Below the pieces are notes generated by a model. That model had not been told where the DNA came from. It saw only the letters and a program-made list of their open reading frames with translations, and ran no database searches. Shown here in pieces: positions 11,401-24,628 of a stretch of DNA of 64,000 nucleotides (position 1 is its first letter; each line of letters starts with the position of its first letter). The position numbers and the translations under genes were made by a program. Source of the DNA: Balanoglossus misakiensis (lineage: Eukaryota > Hemichordata); assembly GCA_040954595.2 (NCBI GenBank), contig CM082579.2, forward strand, positions 10,726,001 to 10,790,000, written 5' to 3'.

Positions 11401-14400
11401 TTTGGGGACTTGAATGACATCTGTAAAGCAAAGGCAGAAAACTTTGATCATTTCAGCTTGCATACATTGTTCCAACTGTACAAAAAAAACATTGTAAATA
11501 AATGACATCATTGCAGCTGGATCAATACAGAAAACCAATCAGGGAAAGTCATGGTGCAACGAAATCTGGTAGTGTTGATCACTACCGTCATAAAATTATC
11601 CGATAAAATTATCTGATATCTATAAGAATAAAAATATGTAAACCTTAGAAATATTATAAGAGTACAAACATACCTGGTCTCATGGCAACCTGTGGTGTTG
11701 CACAGGGTGGTACAAATGGAACATTCGTCAAAGCTGCTGTGAAGTAAAAGTAAAGACTTTGTTATCATCATTTTAGACTCAACGTTAGTTAATGTACACA
11801 TTCACACATTTTGCGAGATTTGGGATCAATCCGGAAGGTCAAGCTGCAGAGGGTTCCCATGCCCGAGTTGCAGAGAACCGATTGGGATTTTCTGGACTAC
11901 ATCAGAAACCACCAAATATGGTACCACATGTTTGAAAATCACCCCTGCCTTTATAATCGAGCAGGGTACTAGAATTTGATAAATGCAGTTATTTTACAAA
12001 AGACTATATTTCAGTGATATATGGCATGCATTTCACACGATCTCGACTTGACGGGCACATAAGAAGTCAACACAAAACAGTGTAAAGACTAACCTTGTAT
12101 TTTAGCATCATCAATTGGACCTTGGATGATTATGGTTGTATGTTCTTCAGTTGATATTCCACTATCAGCAGGGCTTGATGCAGGTGACCCTGAAATACAC
12201 AAATGAATGACATGCATGATTGGTCACCACAACTCAGGTGAAAATTAGCATATTTGGCGGGAATGATTATTTCACCCAAATATGGTAATTTTCACCTGAG
12301 TGTCTTCTATCCGCAATCAAAATACCTGAGGGCACCGTTTATAACCTAATCATTACATGATAACGTTTGATTATCCTGCTTAGCTATAAGATACATACTA
12401 TAGAAGGCTTTTCCCCAAGAATGCACAATTTTGAAGCCCTACAAATTCAGTAACTTGTGGTTGGCGACAATGTCTTCTATTGGCTAACCAACCTCCAAGG
12501 TGACCTATCCTTTTAAGTAGCCAAACTTAACAGTCCATTAAATCATGTTCTATTTGGATATGCTGTCTTCTATATGTTCTAATTCATTTAAAAACATATT
12601 ATTCACTGTCCAGGGCCTATTCAGAATATAAACCACAGCTTCTGCCAATCAGAAAGCTGGATTCAGAACAAGTGTATAATCAGTATGGTATAAGCTGTTT
12701 TGCAGATCACAAACCATACAAAAACCAATATTCTAACCTTGTTGTAGTGGTGGAAATGATTTGCCCTCACCATTTGTAGTTGGTGAGATATCAAGCAAGG
12801 CCTGGGCTGCAAGAAATGTGTTTCCTTTGTCATTGTTGTTTTCTGTCCTATCTTCTTCAAACCTGAGATCTTTACGATCACACGCAGATGCTGGAAGAGA
12901 AATAAAACCAGATATGAAGTCAGACATTTTGTTAAAAAGGTCAGCATACATGTATGGATAGTGTTTCAGTGCAGTTATTGTCAAATGCATAGGCCATAGT
13001 CACTAGGTCTAAGAAAAAGCATAGGACTTGCATGTAATTTGAATGCATATTTATTATTTTCTACCATTATTTGCTAAATATTTTCATTTATTCAGCCAGG
13101 GGAAAGTACGAGTGACATACTGGCCATGTCACCATGAATGGAAGACTAGCGGTAGAATGACCTATTATGTCACTTGTATTTTCCTCAGCTCAACGGACAA
13201 AAATATTGGCGGATAATACAATGTTTTTTTTTATACTTAGTTCTTATTACATGTACAAGGCAATATTTTTTTGTCATTTTACGCACAAAAAATCATAGTT
13301 TTTCTGATATTCATCCGCTGGCCGCTACTTTCATTAATCTGCTGTCACCATGGTGATGGCATTACACTTGTTGCTTATATGTGTTGATGCGCGTTGCAAT
13401 CAGATGCCTGGTTAGTGGCTCAAAATGTACTGTACAGTCACAAGATTTTTGTGTGTGCTGAAACTGTGAAAATCGACGTCCATTTTAACCAACATCAATG
13501 TAAATGCGGGTATTCCGAAAATAAAACCCAAAATTATGCTCATGACCCCCAAAAATGCTACATTTTCGTTGCAATCCAACCTATTATTGTTCTCTTTATG
13601 TCAAGATTCATATTTGTCAAGGAGAGGGCACAATTTTAATTTGCCCTCATATTTGAACATTTGACAATTGAGAAAGTACATCTATATAACAATACATCAT
13701 TGGCCAGTCTAGAAGCAACATGCAATATGCAAATGAATTTGTGTTGTTGATTATGTTCACACAATGACTTCAAGACTTCTGAGGATCTTATTTTGACACC
13801 AAAATGTACAAGTGTTTCACAGCCAAAGAGAAGCACATTGTAAGTACATGTTTTGTAAGGCATCTGTCATTAAGATAAAAAAAAATAATGTTTTTTAAAT
13901 AAGCTGCGAAATTTAATTGGACCTGAACCATTGAACCATTTGCATGATGATCAAATTATTGGCAGTCACGTTATGGCTGCCGGTCAGGGTGCTAGAACTT
14001 GTTATTTTCTGTCATAATTGTGAAGACTAACAGTACAAAAAGTTGACCCGGTCACAGTATCTGGTGGTTACTTATGATATAGTTCAGTTCACCTTAGCTG
14101 CAATGATTGTAGCGGGTGCACCACAAGTCAACTAAGCAGCACCCGCAACAATCATTGCAGCTAAGTTCAAAACGTGGTACCGGTAGTAAACAAACATCAA
14201 AAGTAGATGCAGTTTTACCTGGTGTTGGGGTTCAGTGGACGGCGATCGATCAAGCCGTCAATGATCCAACCGCCGTCGACGTCAAACTACGGCTACGTCA
14301 AAAATAGGCCCGTCCGTTTTGTTTACGTCTAAACAAGCACGTCAGAATCATTTGAATGTTCAGAAACTTATGTTCTGCCAACTTCATGTTAAATCGTTGC

Positions 14401-17400
14401 AAAATTTAAACTTTTTAGCTTATACCAAATGTCTTGACGTTTGATTAAAGTGTGTCCCGACAGTGACATTCCGGAAGGACCAATTTTCACATGAAAACAT
14501 GAGCGAGGCCAACAGACATGCAAGGGACATTACTTCCTGGTTCACTTTAACGCGATTTTTCCGATTTGATCCTACCTCTGACACATACATTCTGATTTTC
14601 TTATTATTTTAAGAATAAAGATGTTCATCCCCATCGACGAAATTTTTTGTTAGTTTTACTACTGCGAAATCCAGGAAGCACGGCACATGGTTCTATAGTA
14701 ACAGCGCGGTGCATGCGAAATCACTTCCTGGTTTTAGAAAACGCGCATTTCATCAAGATCTGGCCGGCGGAACTGTTATGACTACAGCAAAAGCTGTGGC
14801 GATATCATAGAATGGCGCGAGTATACCGCGTTTTGGAAAAAGAATTAGACATACCGGCTTCAAGAAGCAAATCCAGACTCTTCTTGCCACTTTGCGGACT
14901 GGAATCGGAAGCCATCTTTACCAATACAGTAGAAATAGCTTCGAAGTAGTAATATTACACCGCGAGGTTTGTGATAAAGCCGGAAATAATTTACATACGT
15001 TCACTCACCGCTGTAAAACTCCACCCGATTGGACAATGCTTAATTTCGTCAGTCTTACCACTACACAAAATCTGACGCAAAATCGTGAAAAACTCAAAAC
15101 GTTCATCCAGTTTTAACATGACGGTATAAATTTAGAAAACTGCCTCTTTTCCCCTTTCTTTCAGGCAAAAACGATGAAAATACGTGGTCAGCAACGAACA
15201 CAGCAGACTGCCAATGAAATTGGCTCTGACTCCCATAACAAAAACTACTTTATATTACTTCCTGAATGTAGTCCGGGATTTGCCGAAATCGATCCTTGCA
15301 TCAGAGATACATCATTACAAAATCCAAGACATTACAAGAAATCACATATTAATAGTGAAAATGTTGATTTCCTTGACTAAGTTTTCCTGGAAGTTTCGCA
15401 TTATTTGAAAAGCCGAATGCCAGTAGGCCCCTCGGAGTAATACACTTGTTATGTAGTTTGTGCAAAGAGACCGTAGTGCGGTTCATCTCAGGTCGCGTTT
15501 CAGCTAGCCGCGACCAAGGTCGAAGGCACGGCGAGGCACACCTAACTACCTTCGTAGTTCTTACTACACCAACACTGGCTAATCAAAGCAATGTTTAATA
15601 CGAGAACCCGTGGTCGTGAATTCTGAAACAGCATGTTTGTTTATCAGCATGTTTACACACGAGTATAGTTGAGTCTAGGCTCGGCTGTCAGGCAATCTAT
15701 ATATGTACATATAGTACATTCTGCCAGAATTTATGTTTTGTGCTCCATGTGTTTTTTGTTTACTCCACTGGCTTGCAAAAAAGTTTGCATTAATAATCAT
15801 GCAACATGTTGCATGCATGAATTCATGTACACATATACGAATATATTCTGTAGCTGCAGAGATTCCAAATTAGTTTTTCTTGGTGGAACTGCCGTCACTG
15901 ACCATGCTATCAAAGTCAGTGGATGATTGAGAGAGTACACTCAAGTAAAGTCGCTGGTGAAATCAGTAGCTACACTGTCCTGCTTGAATTCTTGTTGCTT
16001 ACAAAAATAACGATTGACAGCAAATGCAACAAGTTCCCCATATTAAAGTTTAGCAGATATTTAATGCATGAAAAAGAGTATGGAAAGTATTTCTGGACAG
16101 GTAGAGTTGCTGTATATGGTATATGCATAATTTTCCGGAGATGGAAATAAATGGATGTACATATTGCTGATACATTATTTGTTTCTTGACATTGTAGCAA
16201 TGATCAAAGCATCTTTGAACTTGTAAACTGAAGACTGTGTATCAGAATGATAGACGGAGAGGTGTGGTATAGCTGGTTGTCATCTCAGTATTGATAGAAA
16301 TGAACATTTTGACGCACTACATTTTGACACCAGATAAGTTGACCTCCCAGTAACAGTACTGGGGTAATACATGTACATACATGTACGTATGTATATATGC
16401 GGGACAACAATGGGCCAAGCAAAGACCCTTCTGGAACTCCTGTTTGAAGAATGTGAGGAGTGGAGAGATTATGATATCCTCAATTATATATAAAGGGAGA
16501 ACAGCTACATATTTAGTGGTAGTTGTAACTCACAGTTTCACGCAAAGTGCGACCATCAGGCATATTTAACAACACTGATCAGCTGTGTAACCAAGTGAAC
16601 ACATGTAGGGCCTGCACATACCAGTATGAAAAATCGCATACATGTATTGGGCAGACTTTGAAACTTACTCTTGAAGTGAATAGACAGTTTTGGTGTTTGG
16701 GTATAAATAAATATCAGTGATATGAAGACCGAATAAAGTGAAATTGAGCCAAATTTTATTCTTATCACTATCACAAACAACTTCTGGGACTGTCACCCTC
16801 GGCATGTAGAAAGGCCATGCCTAGTATGGCACGGCTCAAATACATGCACAACAAGAATGCAAAATGATAAATTAGATCAGAAAACAACCATGAAAATACT
16901 TAAAACTTCCCGCAAATTAAGAATAATACTTTTAGTTTGATAAACTAACTCTGATTACTGAAAAATTATCAACTTGTGTTTAAAGTCTTACCATCTTTTT
17001 TGAGATCTGACGACTTTTTGTCACCTTCATCAGCCGTCACTTCTACTTCCTGTGCCACTTCACAATAATCTGGAATGGATTCATCATGATGGTTTAGATC
17101 TGCAAATGGCACAGATGGACTCACTTCAACAATAACTGCCGGACCATCCTAAGACAAAGGAAAATAAAATAAACAAATTTAAATATTTAGGGAAAATGCA
17201 ATATGAGCTGTCAATTTTCCCATTTTTTCCTGATAAAATACTTCAAATCTTCTCCCTATACTTTAAAATCCTCACCACAATAGTTGTGTACTTTTTGTAT
17301 GGAGGCTGATTAAACGGGTGCAAAACCCATTTAAGATATAACTTGATCAAATTGCAACATACAGCCACAATCGGGCATCGATAAAATGTTAGCATTCTTT

Positions 17401-18814
17401 TTACAGATTTTTTTAATCTTTTATTCTCTTTTTACAGATATTTACTAAACAAGCTCCGCTAGCTGATATTGTTGGTGAATTGGTATCCCATATTGCTACA
17501 TGCAGCATAACTGTCACATCTCGCTTGTTAATTTATATAAATACATTCATTCTGGACAATTATTATACATGTACATTGTAATAAATCTCCCAATATATTC
17601 TGTATGGGTGTGACATCATCACAGCTGCAGGCTAGTCTTCGATGGTTCGTAATATTAGCTGGAATATTAGGAGATTATGTATTTATCACATAAACAGATC
17701 TAATGGTTTTGAAATTTTTGATTGAACTGTCATTGTTATGATAAATTTTGGAATATGTTGTGTCAAATTGCAGAGCCTGAGGGCAGTGTTATGCTGTCAG
17801 GTGATTCAGGTCACATGACAATTGTGGCAAGTGATTACCCAGAACCCCTTGGGCGTCAACTGGATTTCATCGTCCATCAGAGTTCACTAACACAGGATCA
17901 GTTTCATTTACCATTTGCTTTCAGATCAGACTGTTTTTCCTCAAATTGCATAATGAGATTTTGCGAATACTGTACACATCCTGGCATATGGAAAACTATA
18001 ATGTTCTGATAGATACTTGTCGATTCCTCACTGATATTTGAACCCCCGTAAAATCACAGTCACTCCAAAATGTACCAAATCTTATTAGTTTTCACTGATT
18101 TGAAACGGTTAAAAAAAATTATGGAAAAATTGGGATCTGTATTGATTAATAAATTTTATAATGGTTTGCACTAAGCAGAATAAACTTAGGACCCGCACAC
18201 TAAGTGAAAAATTTTGAACATTAATTTACCGGTTAGCGCGATTTCATTTGAGGAATGCAAATCTCCAACAAAACAACACATTTGAGGAAATGAATCAACG
18301 AACGAACGCAAAAACTTTGACCCTTATTAGATATACGACATTTAATTGGTCAATACCTAGTATTCCACCCTGAGACATTACTCGGACTGTTCAGTGATAG
18401 AAAGGAATGTTCAGTATATTCTGAATTTTGAGGAAAAGATGCCTCAAGTCTTGTTAAAGTACCCTTCAAACACTTCTATTCTCCGGCATGATGATATGTG
18501 TAATGTCAAGCACCATTCCCAAAGTGTGTTGTTATACATGTAAAATAAAGTCACCACCACTGTCATCACAATCACTGTTACAGTCAAACCTGTGTTAATG
18601 ACCACCTCTATTCAACGGCCACCTCTATATAGTGGCCACTGTTACAGTCCCTGTACAACTAACATGTGCACCTGTCTATAAAGGCCACCTGTCTGTAAAC
18701 GCCAGTTTAGGAAAGTCCCTTGACTGGCCACTATAGACAGGTTTGACTGTATCATACTAGAAGTTGACCATCTGAAATAACCAGTATACATACCATTATC
18801 TCTGGGTCTGTCAT
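8496..18814 (-). CDS. ELF2: ETS-domain transcription factor of the ELF1/ELF2/ELF4 group
   Basis: Nine coding exons: 18814-18794, 17148-16992, 12890-12738, 12189-12094, 11736-11674, 11420-11253, 10898-10824, 9320-9128 and 8598-8496, 342 aa in all. Phases agree throughout. The N-terminal exon carries [18 protein letters not shown], like the ELF1 acidic activation region. Next come [31 protein letters not shown] and a basic [17 protein letters not shown] stretch (NLS or AT-hook-like). The ETS domain spans about residues 246-329: [55 protein letters not shown] (to residue 309) and [20 protein letters not shown]. The DNA-reading arginines of GRALRYYY are present. It stops 14 residues after the ETS core ([13 protein letters not shown]), so the long C-terminal tail of vertebrate ELF1/2 is absent from this transcript. 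One invertebrate gene probably represents all three vertebrate paralogues. Confidence 0.92.
9857..10020. repeat. Hairpin element, arms about 60 bp, in an ELF intron
   Basis: The left arm begins TATATAATCCCATGATATC and runs through GACGTCATCGTATACGAGTG and TTTTCGCGGA. The right arm returns the same sequence inverted, ending GATATCATGGGATTATATA, with only a few mismatches. The short central loop is itself partly palindromic (CAACTTC / GAAGTTG). It has the form of a small palindromic transposon remnant. Confidence 0.75.
10147..10238. repeat. Near-perfect 43-bp-arm hairpin in an ELF intron
   Basis: GTTGGGAGATTTTATGAATG and the following 23 bases to CATTTGC are repeated in inverted orientation after a spacer of about 6 bp, with a single mismatch. 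Such fidelity implies recent origin or gene conversion between the arms. It lies about 130 bp from the hairpin ending at 10020. Confidence 0.85.
11119..11141 (+). repeat. Poly-C tract
   Basis: An uninterrupted run of about 23 C lies in an ELF intron about 110 bp from the exon ending at 11253. It is a simple repeat. Confidence 0.9.
12233..12300. repeat. Short inverted repeat in an ELF intron
   Basis: CTCAGGTGAAAATTA and TATTTGG on the left are mirrored by CCAAATA and TAATTTTCACCTGAG on the right, around a loop of about 20 bp. It starts about 43 bp from the edge of the exon at 12094-12189. Confidence 0.75.
14093..14165. repeat. Palindromic element, 27-bp arms
   Basis: CTTAGCTGCAATGATTGTAG followed by CGGGTGC is returned inverted, ending CAATCATTGCAGCTAAG, around a spacer of about 19 bp. 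A degraded relative lies at 42079-42190 (GTGCCCGCTACAATCATTG, then TTAGCTGCAAG). Confidence 0.8.
14855..14915 (-). CDS. ELF2: Alternative first coding exon of the ELF gene (NERF-1-type start)
   Basis: On the minus strand, an ATG at 14915 opens [20 protein letters not shown] and ends at a strong GTATGT donor in phase 1. The next coding exon, at 12890, also enters in phase 1, so splicing gives ...[16 protein letters not shown]... and a 303-aa protein lacking the AVIVE activation region. As I remember it, human ELF2 isoform NERF-1 begins with a short N-terminus containing NQLDLLIRAVEAS, which resembles [11 protein letters not shown] here. The exon lies in an intron of the longer form and near CpG-rich DNA. 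The match of phase, sequence and position is the evidence. No transcript was seen. Confidence 0.72.
18579..18751. repeat. TA-flanked inverted-repeat element (TACAGTCAAACCTGT ends)
   Basis: The left end TACAGTCAAACCTGTGTTAA and the right end ACAGGTTTGACTGTA are inverted, with GGCCACC/GGCCACT repeats inside. This end sequence resembles mariner/Tc1-type miniature elements that are common in marine invertebrates, with TA at both borders. It lies just upstream of the ELF start codon, at -43 relative to the donor of the first coding exon. Confidence 0.7.
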
Positions 18815-20933
18815 GTTGCTGCTGAATTCCTTTTGGTCATGAATATGTAATATCTGGCTCTCTGCACTTTACATGCCACTTCTTGAGGATTGGGTTGAAC
18901 ACCACTTCACAATACAGCACGTCAGGTTACTGTGGTAGTGTGTTTGGGTCCTAGTATATGAATCATAACAATTGATATGAAATAAACATTAGTCATTGCC
19001 AACAGTCATTGTCAAACCCTGGCCACCCCCATTTGATGAAGAAAACACTGGAGGATATCATGTCGGAAAGAAATCAGTCAAGGAATTCAAAGCAAAAGAT
19101 ACCTTGATTTTTTGTGATAAAAAACAATTTATGAAAATATTTTCACGCCTTGCATTGAAAATATACTTTCACTTATTGCAGCACCCCTTGTGACAGTTTG
19201 TAATCTAGATAAAGAGACCTGCATGACATAGCAGACACACTATGCACATACTCGCTCAACATGGCCAGCCAGCTGCCCGGGTTTAAGGGTGTGATACCAA
19301 CCCGGTTCACATGTATAAAAAAATTTGAGACATTATTTGCCTATGGTAAACACAGAGCATTAATCGTTTGAGTCGCTTGTGTCCACACACACAAAGTTTA
19401 TGTATAAGGCGCTGAGGCTCAAGCCTTGTTCTGTATGTTTCGACACCAGTGCAGGGCTAGTGTTTATTCTCCGCGAAATACAGGGGATTAGCCCACAGAA
19501 GCTCTGTGCGTCCACACGCTAAACTTTTCGATGTTGTTTTGAAATCAACACCATCTAAATGGCCATGTTTAGCAACACAGCAACTAACCAAATTGAGGAC
19601 GTCGAGGACATTACTGTATACAGCAACATGTTTCAGTTTCTATACCTGCATATGCATTCTAGACGACTTGCACAGATGGCACCCCATAGTATAAAATGAC
19701 TACTACGGACTAGGACCCAGTCAGATTTGGACAATTTGCTGTTTTGTTTGTTGTTTTTGCCTGTAGATGTTGCTGCAAGGTCTTCAAAGCCCCAATAGCT
19801 GCATCTTTTACCTTACTTTAATCGATAAAATAATTCAATCTTCTCCTCATCCTAACACTCGACAAATGAAACTATTATAACTTTGTGTGGATTTGAATAC
19901 CCTTGTGCACATATCTTGGTAGTTGTGTACTCTTGCAATGGGCAGTTGAATAAATGGGTGTGGCACCCATTTATTATTTAACTTGTTCATATTTCACTGT
20001 AGAGGCAATATAATATTTGTTTTCATATACCCAAACCCCCCCCCCCCCCCCTCATTTGAATGGACCATTCTGAGTTTGAAAGTATCATGAAATCAAAAAT
20101 TTGCAGCTATTGGGTCTTTAATGTTTGCAACTAACTTAGGTAAATTTAAGAACAAATTCGCAAAACCTAGTCTAGTGAGAAGACAATCCGTTACTGTTTT
20201 AACTGTCGTCAAATTTTAACCTAAATTCTGAGTAACTTGTTGTTATGATGACCCTCAGATGACCTCATGCATTGAAAAGAAAAACACTTCTGAGAACTGT
20301 CTGCACACCTGCAATTATTCAAATGTAAATTGTCTTGTTGGCATGTCAACACTTACATAGCTATTGTAAATTTTGGATTCCATCATGATACAAAATGGTC
20401 CTTGAGACCTTTTGTTTGTTATCTGCAATTTCCAAAGTTCCTGTGCAATTGACCTATTTACATAACTTAACGTCAGTCAACAAACTCGGAATTCTATTGT
20501 GCTGGACACTACTTGTCCCATTATAATTTTAGTTTTTTACATTGGCAACCATTTTTCAGAAACTTAAATGAAGGTGCATCTCGACTATATCAGCTTTATC
20601 TAAAAGCAAGTGGATTGAATTGATAAATAGTTTATTTTCCATAGAAAACAATGGCTTCACATAACATGTCAACAAAACCTAAAAGGGGAACAAGGGATTG
20701 AAAATTACCCCATTTAAAGCGCCACTATATGCAACTTTTAAACATTTTCCTTTTCACTGTTTTTGTTGTGTGTATCGACCATGGTTTCTTGTTTGGCTTC
20801 CTACAAAAGGATAATGGCTAGTAAAGTAGTAATCTTTTCTGTTGAAAAATTGTACTGAAGCTCAGACTGGAATACATTTATCAACTATATTATTGATCTG
20901 TATATATGGCATATTTCAAGGAGGGGAACAAGT

Positions 20934-20957
20934 CACACACACACACACACACACACA
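20934..20957 (+). repeat. (CA)n microsatellite
   Basis: About 12 CA units are followed by several ATGTAC units. It is a simple repeat. Confidence 0.9.
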
Positions 20958-21702
20958 AACATGTACATGTACATACAAATACAAACCAGCCAGAAGTTAC
21001 AAACAGTGGCCCTTTGAGAAAAAGTTGATTAACAAATATTAGTGTTACTACAGTTACCGCAACAAACTTTGTCAACTTGGGTAAAATATTTATCAGCAAA
21101 TTTCACAATACACTTGAGTTGTATATTATTTTTCATACATGTATAAGTGGCGTACTGATACATGTCATTTTTGTTTGATCAACAGTCTGCCATACACAAG
21201 AATGACCTGTACCCAACACTAGCTGTTGCAAGACAGCTTTATATGATATGAGCTGTAGTTTACAAGTTTGACGAGTTTGTGTCAGATCGAGTCATTTAAA
21301 ACCAACCATTTTGAAACTTATACAAAGATAGACCCTATTCACTCTAAACTTTTCTACTAGTAATGGCGTTAATTCGGACCTAGACCAAAGGCCGTTCTAC
21401 TGAATTCTGGTTCTCTCTGAAATGCCACCATTATTAAAAACCGACACACAGTGACACACCTTAATTAATCGTGCCCTTATATCTCCTGACCAGGCGAATA
21501 TGACTGACTCGCCTTTCCTCCCCTCCAACTCACATATACATGTATACTCTTTTATGAACATTCGCCTTCGTGTCACGTTAGTTGACGCCCCGTCCTTGTT
21601 GGTCAGTGGGTCCAAGGCGTTTTCGATTCAGCTACAAACTACCACAAGGACGGCCGACTTCTAGTGAGTTTCTATACGGTGGTTGTACAAAGCGAAACTT
21701 AC

Positions 21703-21900
21703 CAAGCTCAGCTGATATACGCCACACCGGTGACTACAACGCTAATATGACATGAATAAGCGCAGGCTGATGCGTCAGTCACTATCTTTACACTCCGGAG
21801 TTTATGTTGGCAGCGCGTACACTTGTCTACAACAGGCAGGCTAGGACTTCCCTTCTGTTGACCAATCAAAAGTGGCAAATCAGCGTCGCTCTAATTTCCC
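21703..21900 (-). promoter_or_regulatory. Candidate non-coding first exon and promoter of ELF
   Basis: A CpG-richer stretch on the minus strand ends at 21703 in a strong donor (CTTG|GTAAGT). The first ELF coding exon is only 21 bp of coding sequence, so an upstream untranslated exon is expected. Position and donor strength fit, but nothing shows transcription, and the right boundary is arbitrary. Confidence 0.3.
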
Positions 21901-22209
21901 AGCTGTGTATATAGCGCTATCACATGTGAAATGCGCCAGTGTGTACCATTATCTGTAAGCAGTTCATTGGTTGCTTGCTTGGCAATGGGCGTCATGTCAT
22001 ACATTGTACTTTACGCTGGCACAAACACGGCGAGAAAATCGACGAAATGTGCCACAAAGAGGAATATAACTATATTATATTGATATTGCGGCCCTTTCAT
22101 GAATATAAGCGCTGGCATTTACACTAAAAAGAGGAAAGGTTACATTGCCTATGACCAGCACCGTGCATTGTACGGATTATAATAGTAATTGTTCCGTCGT
22201 CAATCAGCT

Positions 22210-22281
22210 GGTCCCATGGTGTAATGGTTAGCACTCTGGACTCTGAATCCAGCGATCCGAGTTCAAATCTCGGTGGGACCT
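22210..22281 (+). tRNA. trnQ-CUG: tRNA-Gln (anticodon CUG)
   Basis: The cloverleaf is intact. The acceptor stem GGTCCCA pairs with TGGGACC, and the D-arm region contains GTGTAATGGTTAGCAC (A box). The anticodon stem CTGGA/TCCAG encloses loop CTCTGAA, giving anticodon CTG. The T arm has GTTCAAATC (B box). It is intronless, and a TTTTT pol III terminator follows within 10 bp. It differs from the vertebrate tRNA-Gln I remember mainly in one acceptor-stem pair. CCA is not encoded, as is normal in eukaryotes. Confidence 0.97.
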
Positions 22282-23194
22282 CTAATGTTTTTGCAAAGTT
22301 AATTTTACAATACTTTTAATTTCTGTATGTGAGCGCATATATTTACATGTGTCAATAATGTATTGACATGTTTTGTTTGTTTATATTTATTAGTTGCCTA
22401 TAATGAAAGAGCAAAAATCAGTTGCTACCTACACAATGGCCCACCACTAGAGTATAAAAGCTTTTGTGCCACGGAAAACTGACACAAACCCAATACTCTG
22501 GTGCACCAAAGCCTTATTTTGGTTGATACAAATATTAACAGATAAAAGTCTGGCTTTTGGCAGAGAGCAGTTTGTCAACAACTTTAATTTTAGTGACAGT
22601 ATATTCACCCAGACTGCTGGCAAAACGGTTTTCATGAATATTTCCGGAAGTTCACTTCCACACCACCAAGACACCACACCACGACCATACATCGCCCTCA
22701 ATGTCACGTGAAAGTGAGTGTTTTGTTCTCGTTTTAACACAGATCTCCGGGTCAACTATTCATTGCCATAGGACAGCATAATCTTTTTGATGCATACACT
22801 TTACAAAGAATTTATTTTTTCTGCGAAATAAAATTTTTGGCAACCCAAATTAAAGTTGTACCCCCTGGTATTTTCAAAATTTGACAGTTCTTTTACCCAA
22901 AATTATAGTCCACCAGAATTAGAGTTGTATCTGCAAAAAAGTGTTTTCCATGGCAAATCTGGGAAATCTCATGCTCCACCTCGGGTGCAAATTGTTGCCG
23001 GCAATGTTAGGAGTATATCTTGTTGTGTGTCTTGTCTAAAGAAGTGAAGACAAAAGACGAAAATGGTGAATTTCTGCAGACTATAGATGTGTGCAATGTT
23101 GATACCAACATCAGCAGAGAATACCCATCACTGTCACCACAACTGTTGACAGAGTCTCAAGTTCCAAAATCGAGATGTTTCAGTCATGTTGTTG

Positions 23195-23282
23195 CCTAGT
23201 ACCTAGCCGTATTTTGTCCGCTTCGCTTCCAAAACTAACTTGTTTTGGAAGCAAAGCGGACAAAATACGAATAGGTACTAGG
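23195..23282. repeat. Palindromic element, about 41-bp arms
   Basis: CCTAGTACCTAGCCGTATTT followed by TGTCCGCTTCGCTTCCAAAAC is returned inverted after a 6-bp loop, ending ACGAATAGGTACTAGG. There are two or three mismatches. It is non-coding. Confidence 0.85.
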
Positions 23283-24622
23283 CTAGTCATGTTGACACTT
23301 TTCCAATGATTTGATTGACTGGGGACCATTGGGAGAATGTGTGCGTTTTTTCCTTCCCACCACAAGTACAGTGTACAATCGCAGGGGACGCAGACTGATA
23401 AACAAATAAACAAAGGCGAATGAAGAAATAAAAAGTCAAAGGTATGAAAATAAATATTATGCAATCAGTCTGGCAGCAAAGGAGGTGGGTGTCTCCTTCC
23501 AGATGTGGCACCTTGGCATTTAAATCACATCATTTGGTGATCATTAGAGCACTTGTCACACTTGAAATTGTTTGATTAATCCACCGTGGTCGATTATTAT
23601 TTTCTTACTAACTCCTCTTGCTATGCATATTGATGGCCAGATCATATTGAATTCACCTTTTATCTTCATAACAAACAACAAGCAAACAGACACACACACA
23701 TACACCAACAAAAGTGAATAAACTCACCAGGGTAGCCATAAGACTTTACTATTTAATTATTTCAGTAATAGAGCTTATAAAAAATAAATTTACTAAAGAG
23801 GTAAATACAACAATAAAATTTGCTTGGAGTAAACAAGAAAAATGTATTTACAAAACAAGATCACATTGAGACAGGAACATACATTTTTGCTAAACACAGA
23901 GAATATGTACTGACAACTAAAATCATATGTAAATCAGATGTAAAATCTGTCAGAGGACCCACAGCGCATGAAAAAACTGGTGCCAACAACTAAACTATCT
24001 GCGATTAGAAGGTGATGACCTTCTATGTAGTTGTCAGTTCTGATTTCATTGGAGTAACAGATAAAGGCTTGTAGTGGATAAGAATTTAGTTGTCAGCATT
24101 ATAGATTATATCGTCAAAATGCCACTTTTTGTTGAAATTGACACCATGCTCATTCAGCTTTCTATTGGCATTATCAGTTGATTGGAAGTAGCTTTTGGGG
24201 TCCCCAGCAGAATGAAAAATAATCATAAACTTTTTCTGTTAAAAGTATTACATATCAAGTAATCTATCTCATTTATAAACTTTTACTTGTCCAAGCCCCT
24301 TGAGAGTCTTTGGAAGCTATTTGATATCTCTTGTAAAACAAAAATGTAACAATTTTTTTTTTAGAATCACCTACAAATCACAGTTTCTCAAGCAGCTACC
24401 ACATAGTACATTGTGGGATTGACACATTTGTGCAAATTGGTATGCCATTTAGTGGCTTTCTACTTCCCCTAATAATAGTGTGAAGATGCTAGAATCTCCT
24501 GGATTTTGGCACGTCCTGTATAATAGACTGGATTCTGTCCACATCAGTACAAATGACCGAGTTGTATCAAATTACATAGTGTAAAAAGTTCAAATACCAT
24601 AAAATATGACTTTGGCTTCCAT

Positions 24623-24628
24623 TTTATT
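24623..24628 (-). terminator. Candidate anoctamin polyadenylation signal
   Basis: TTTATT on the plus strand reads AATAAA on the minus strand about 360 bp beyond the anoctamin stop at 24985-24987. Use of the site is inferred. Confidence 0.35.

Noticed and set aside
17722-18009. 95-codon plus-strand frame containing [19 protein letters not shown]
   Set aside because: It follows an acceptor-like CAAATTGCAG and looks somewhat protein-like, but it is in an ELF intron on the opposite strand. No partner exon or family was recognised.
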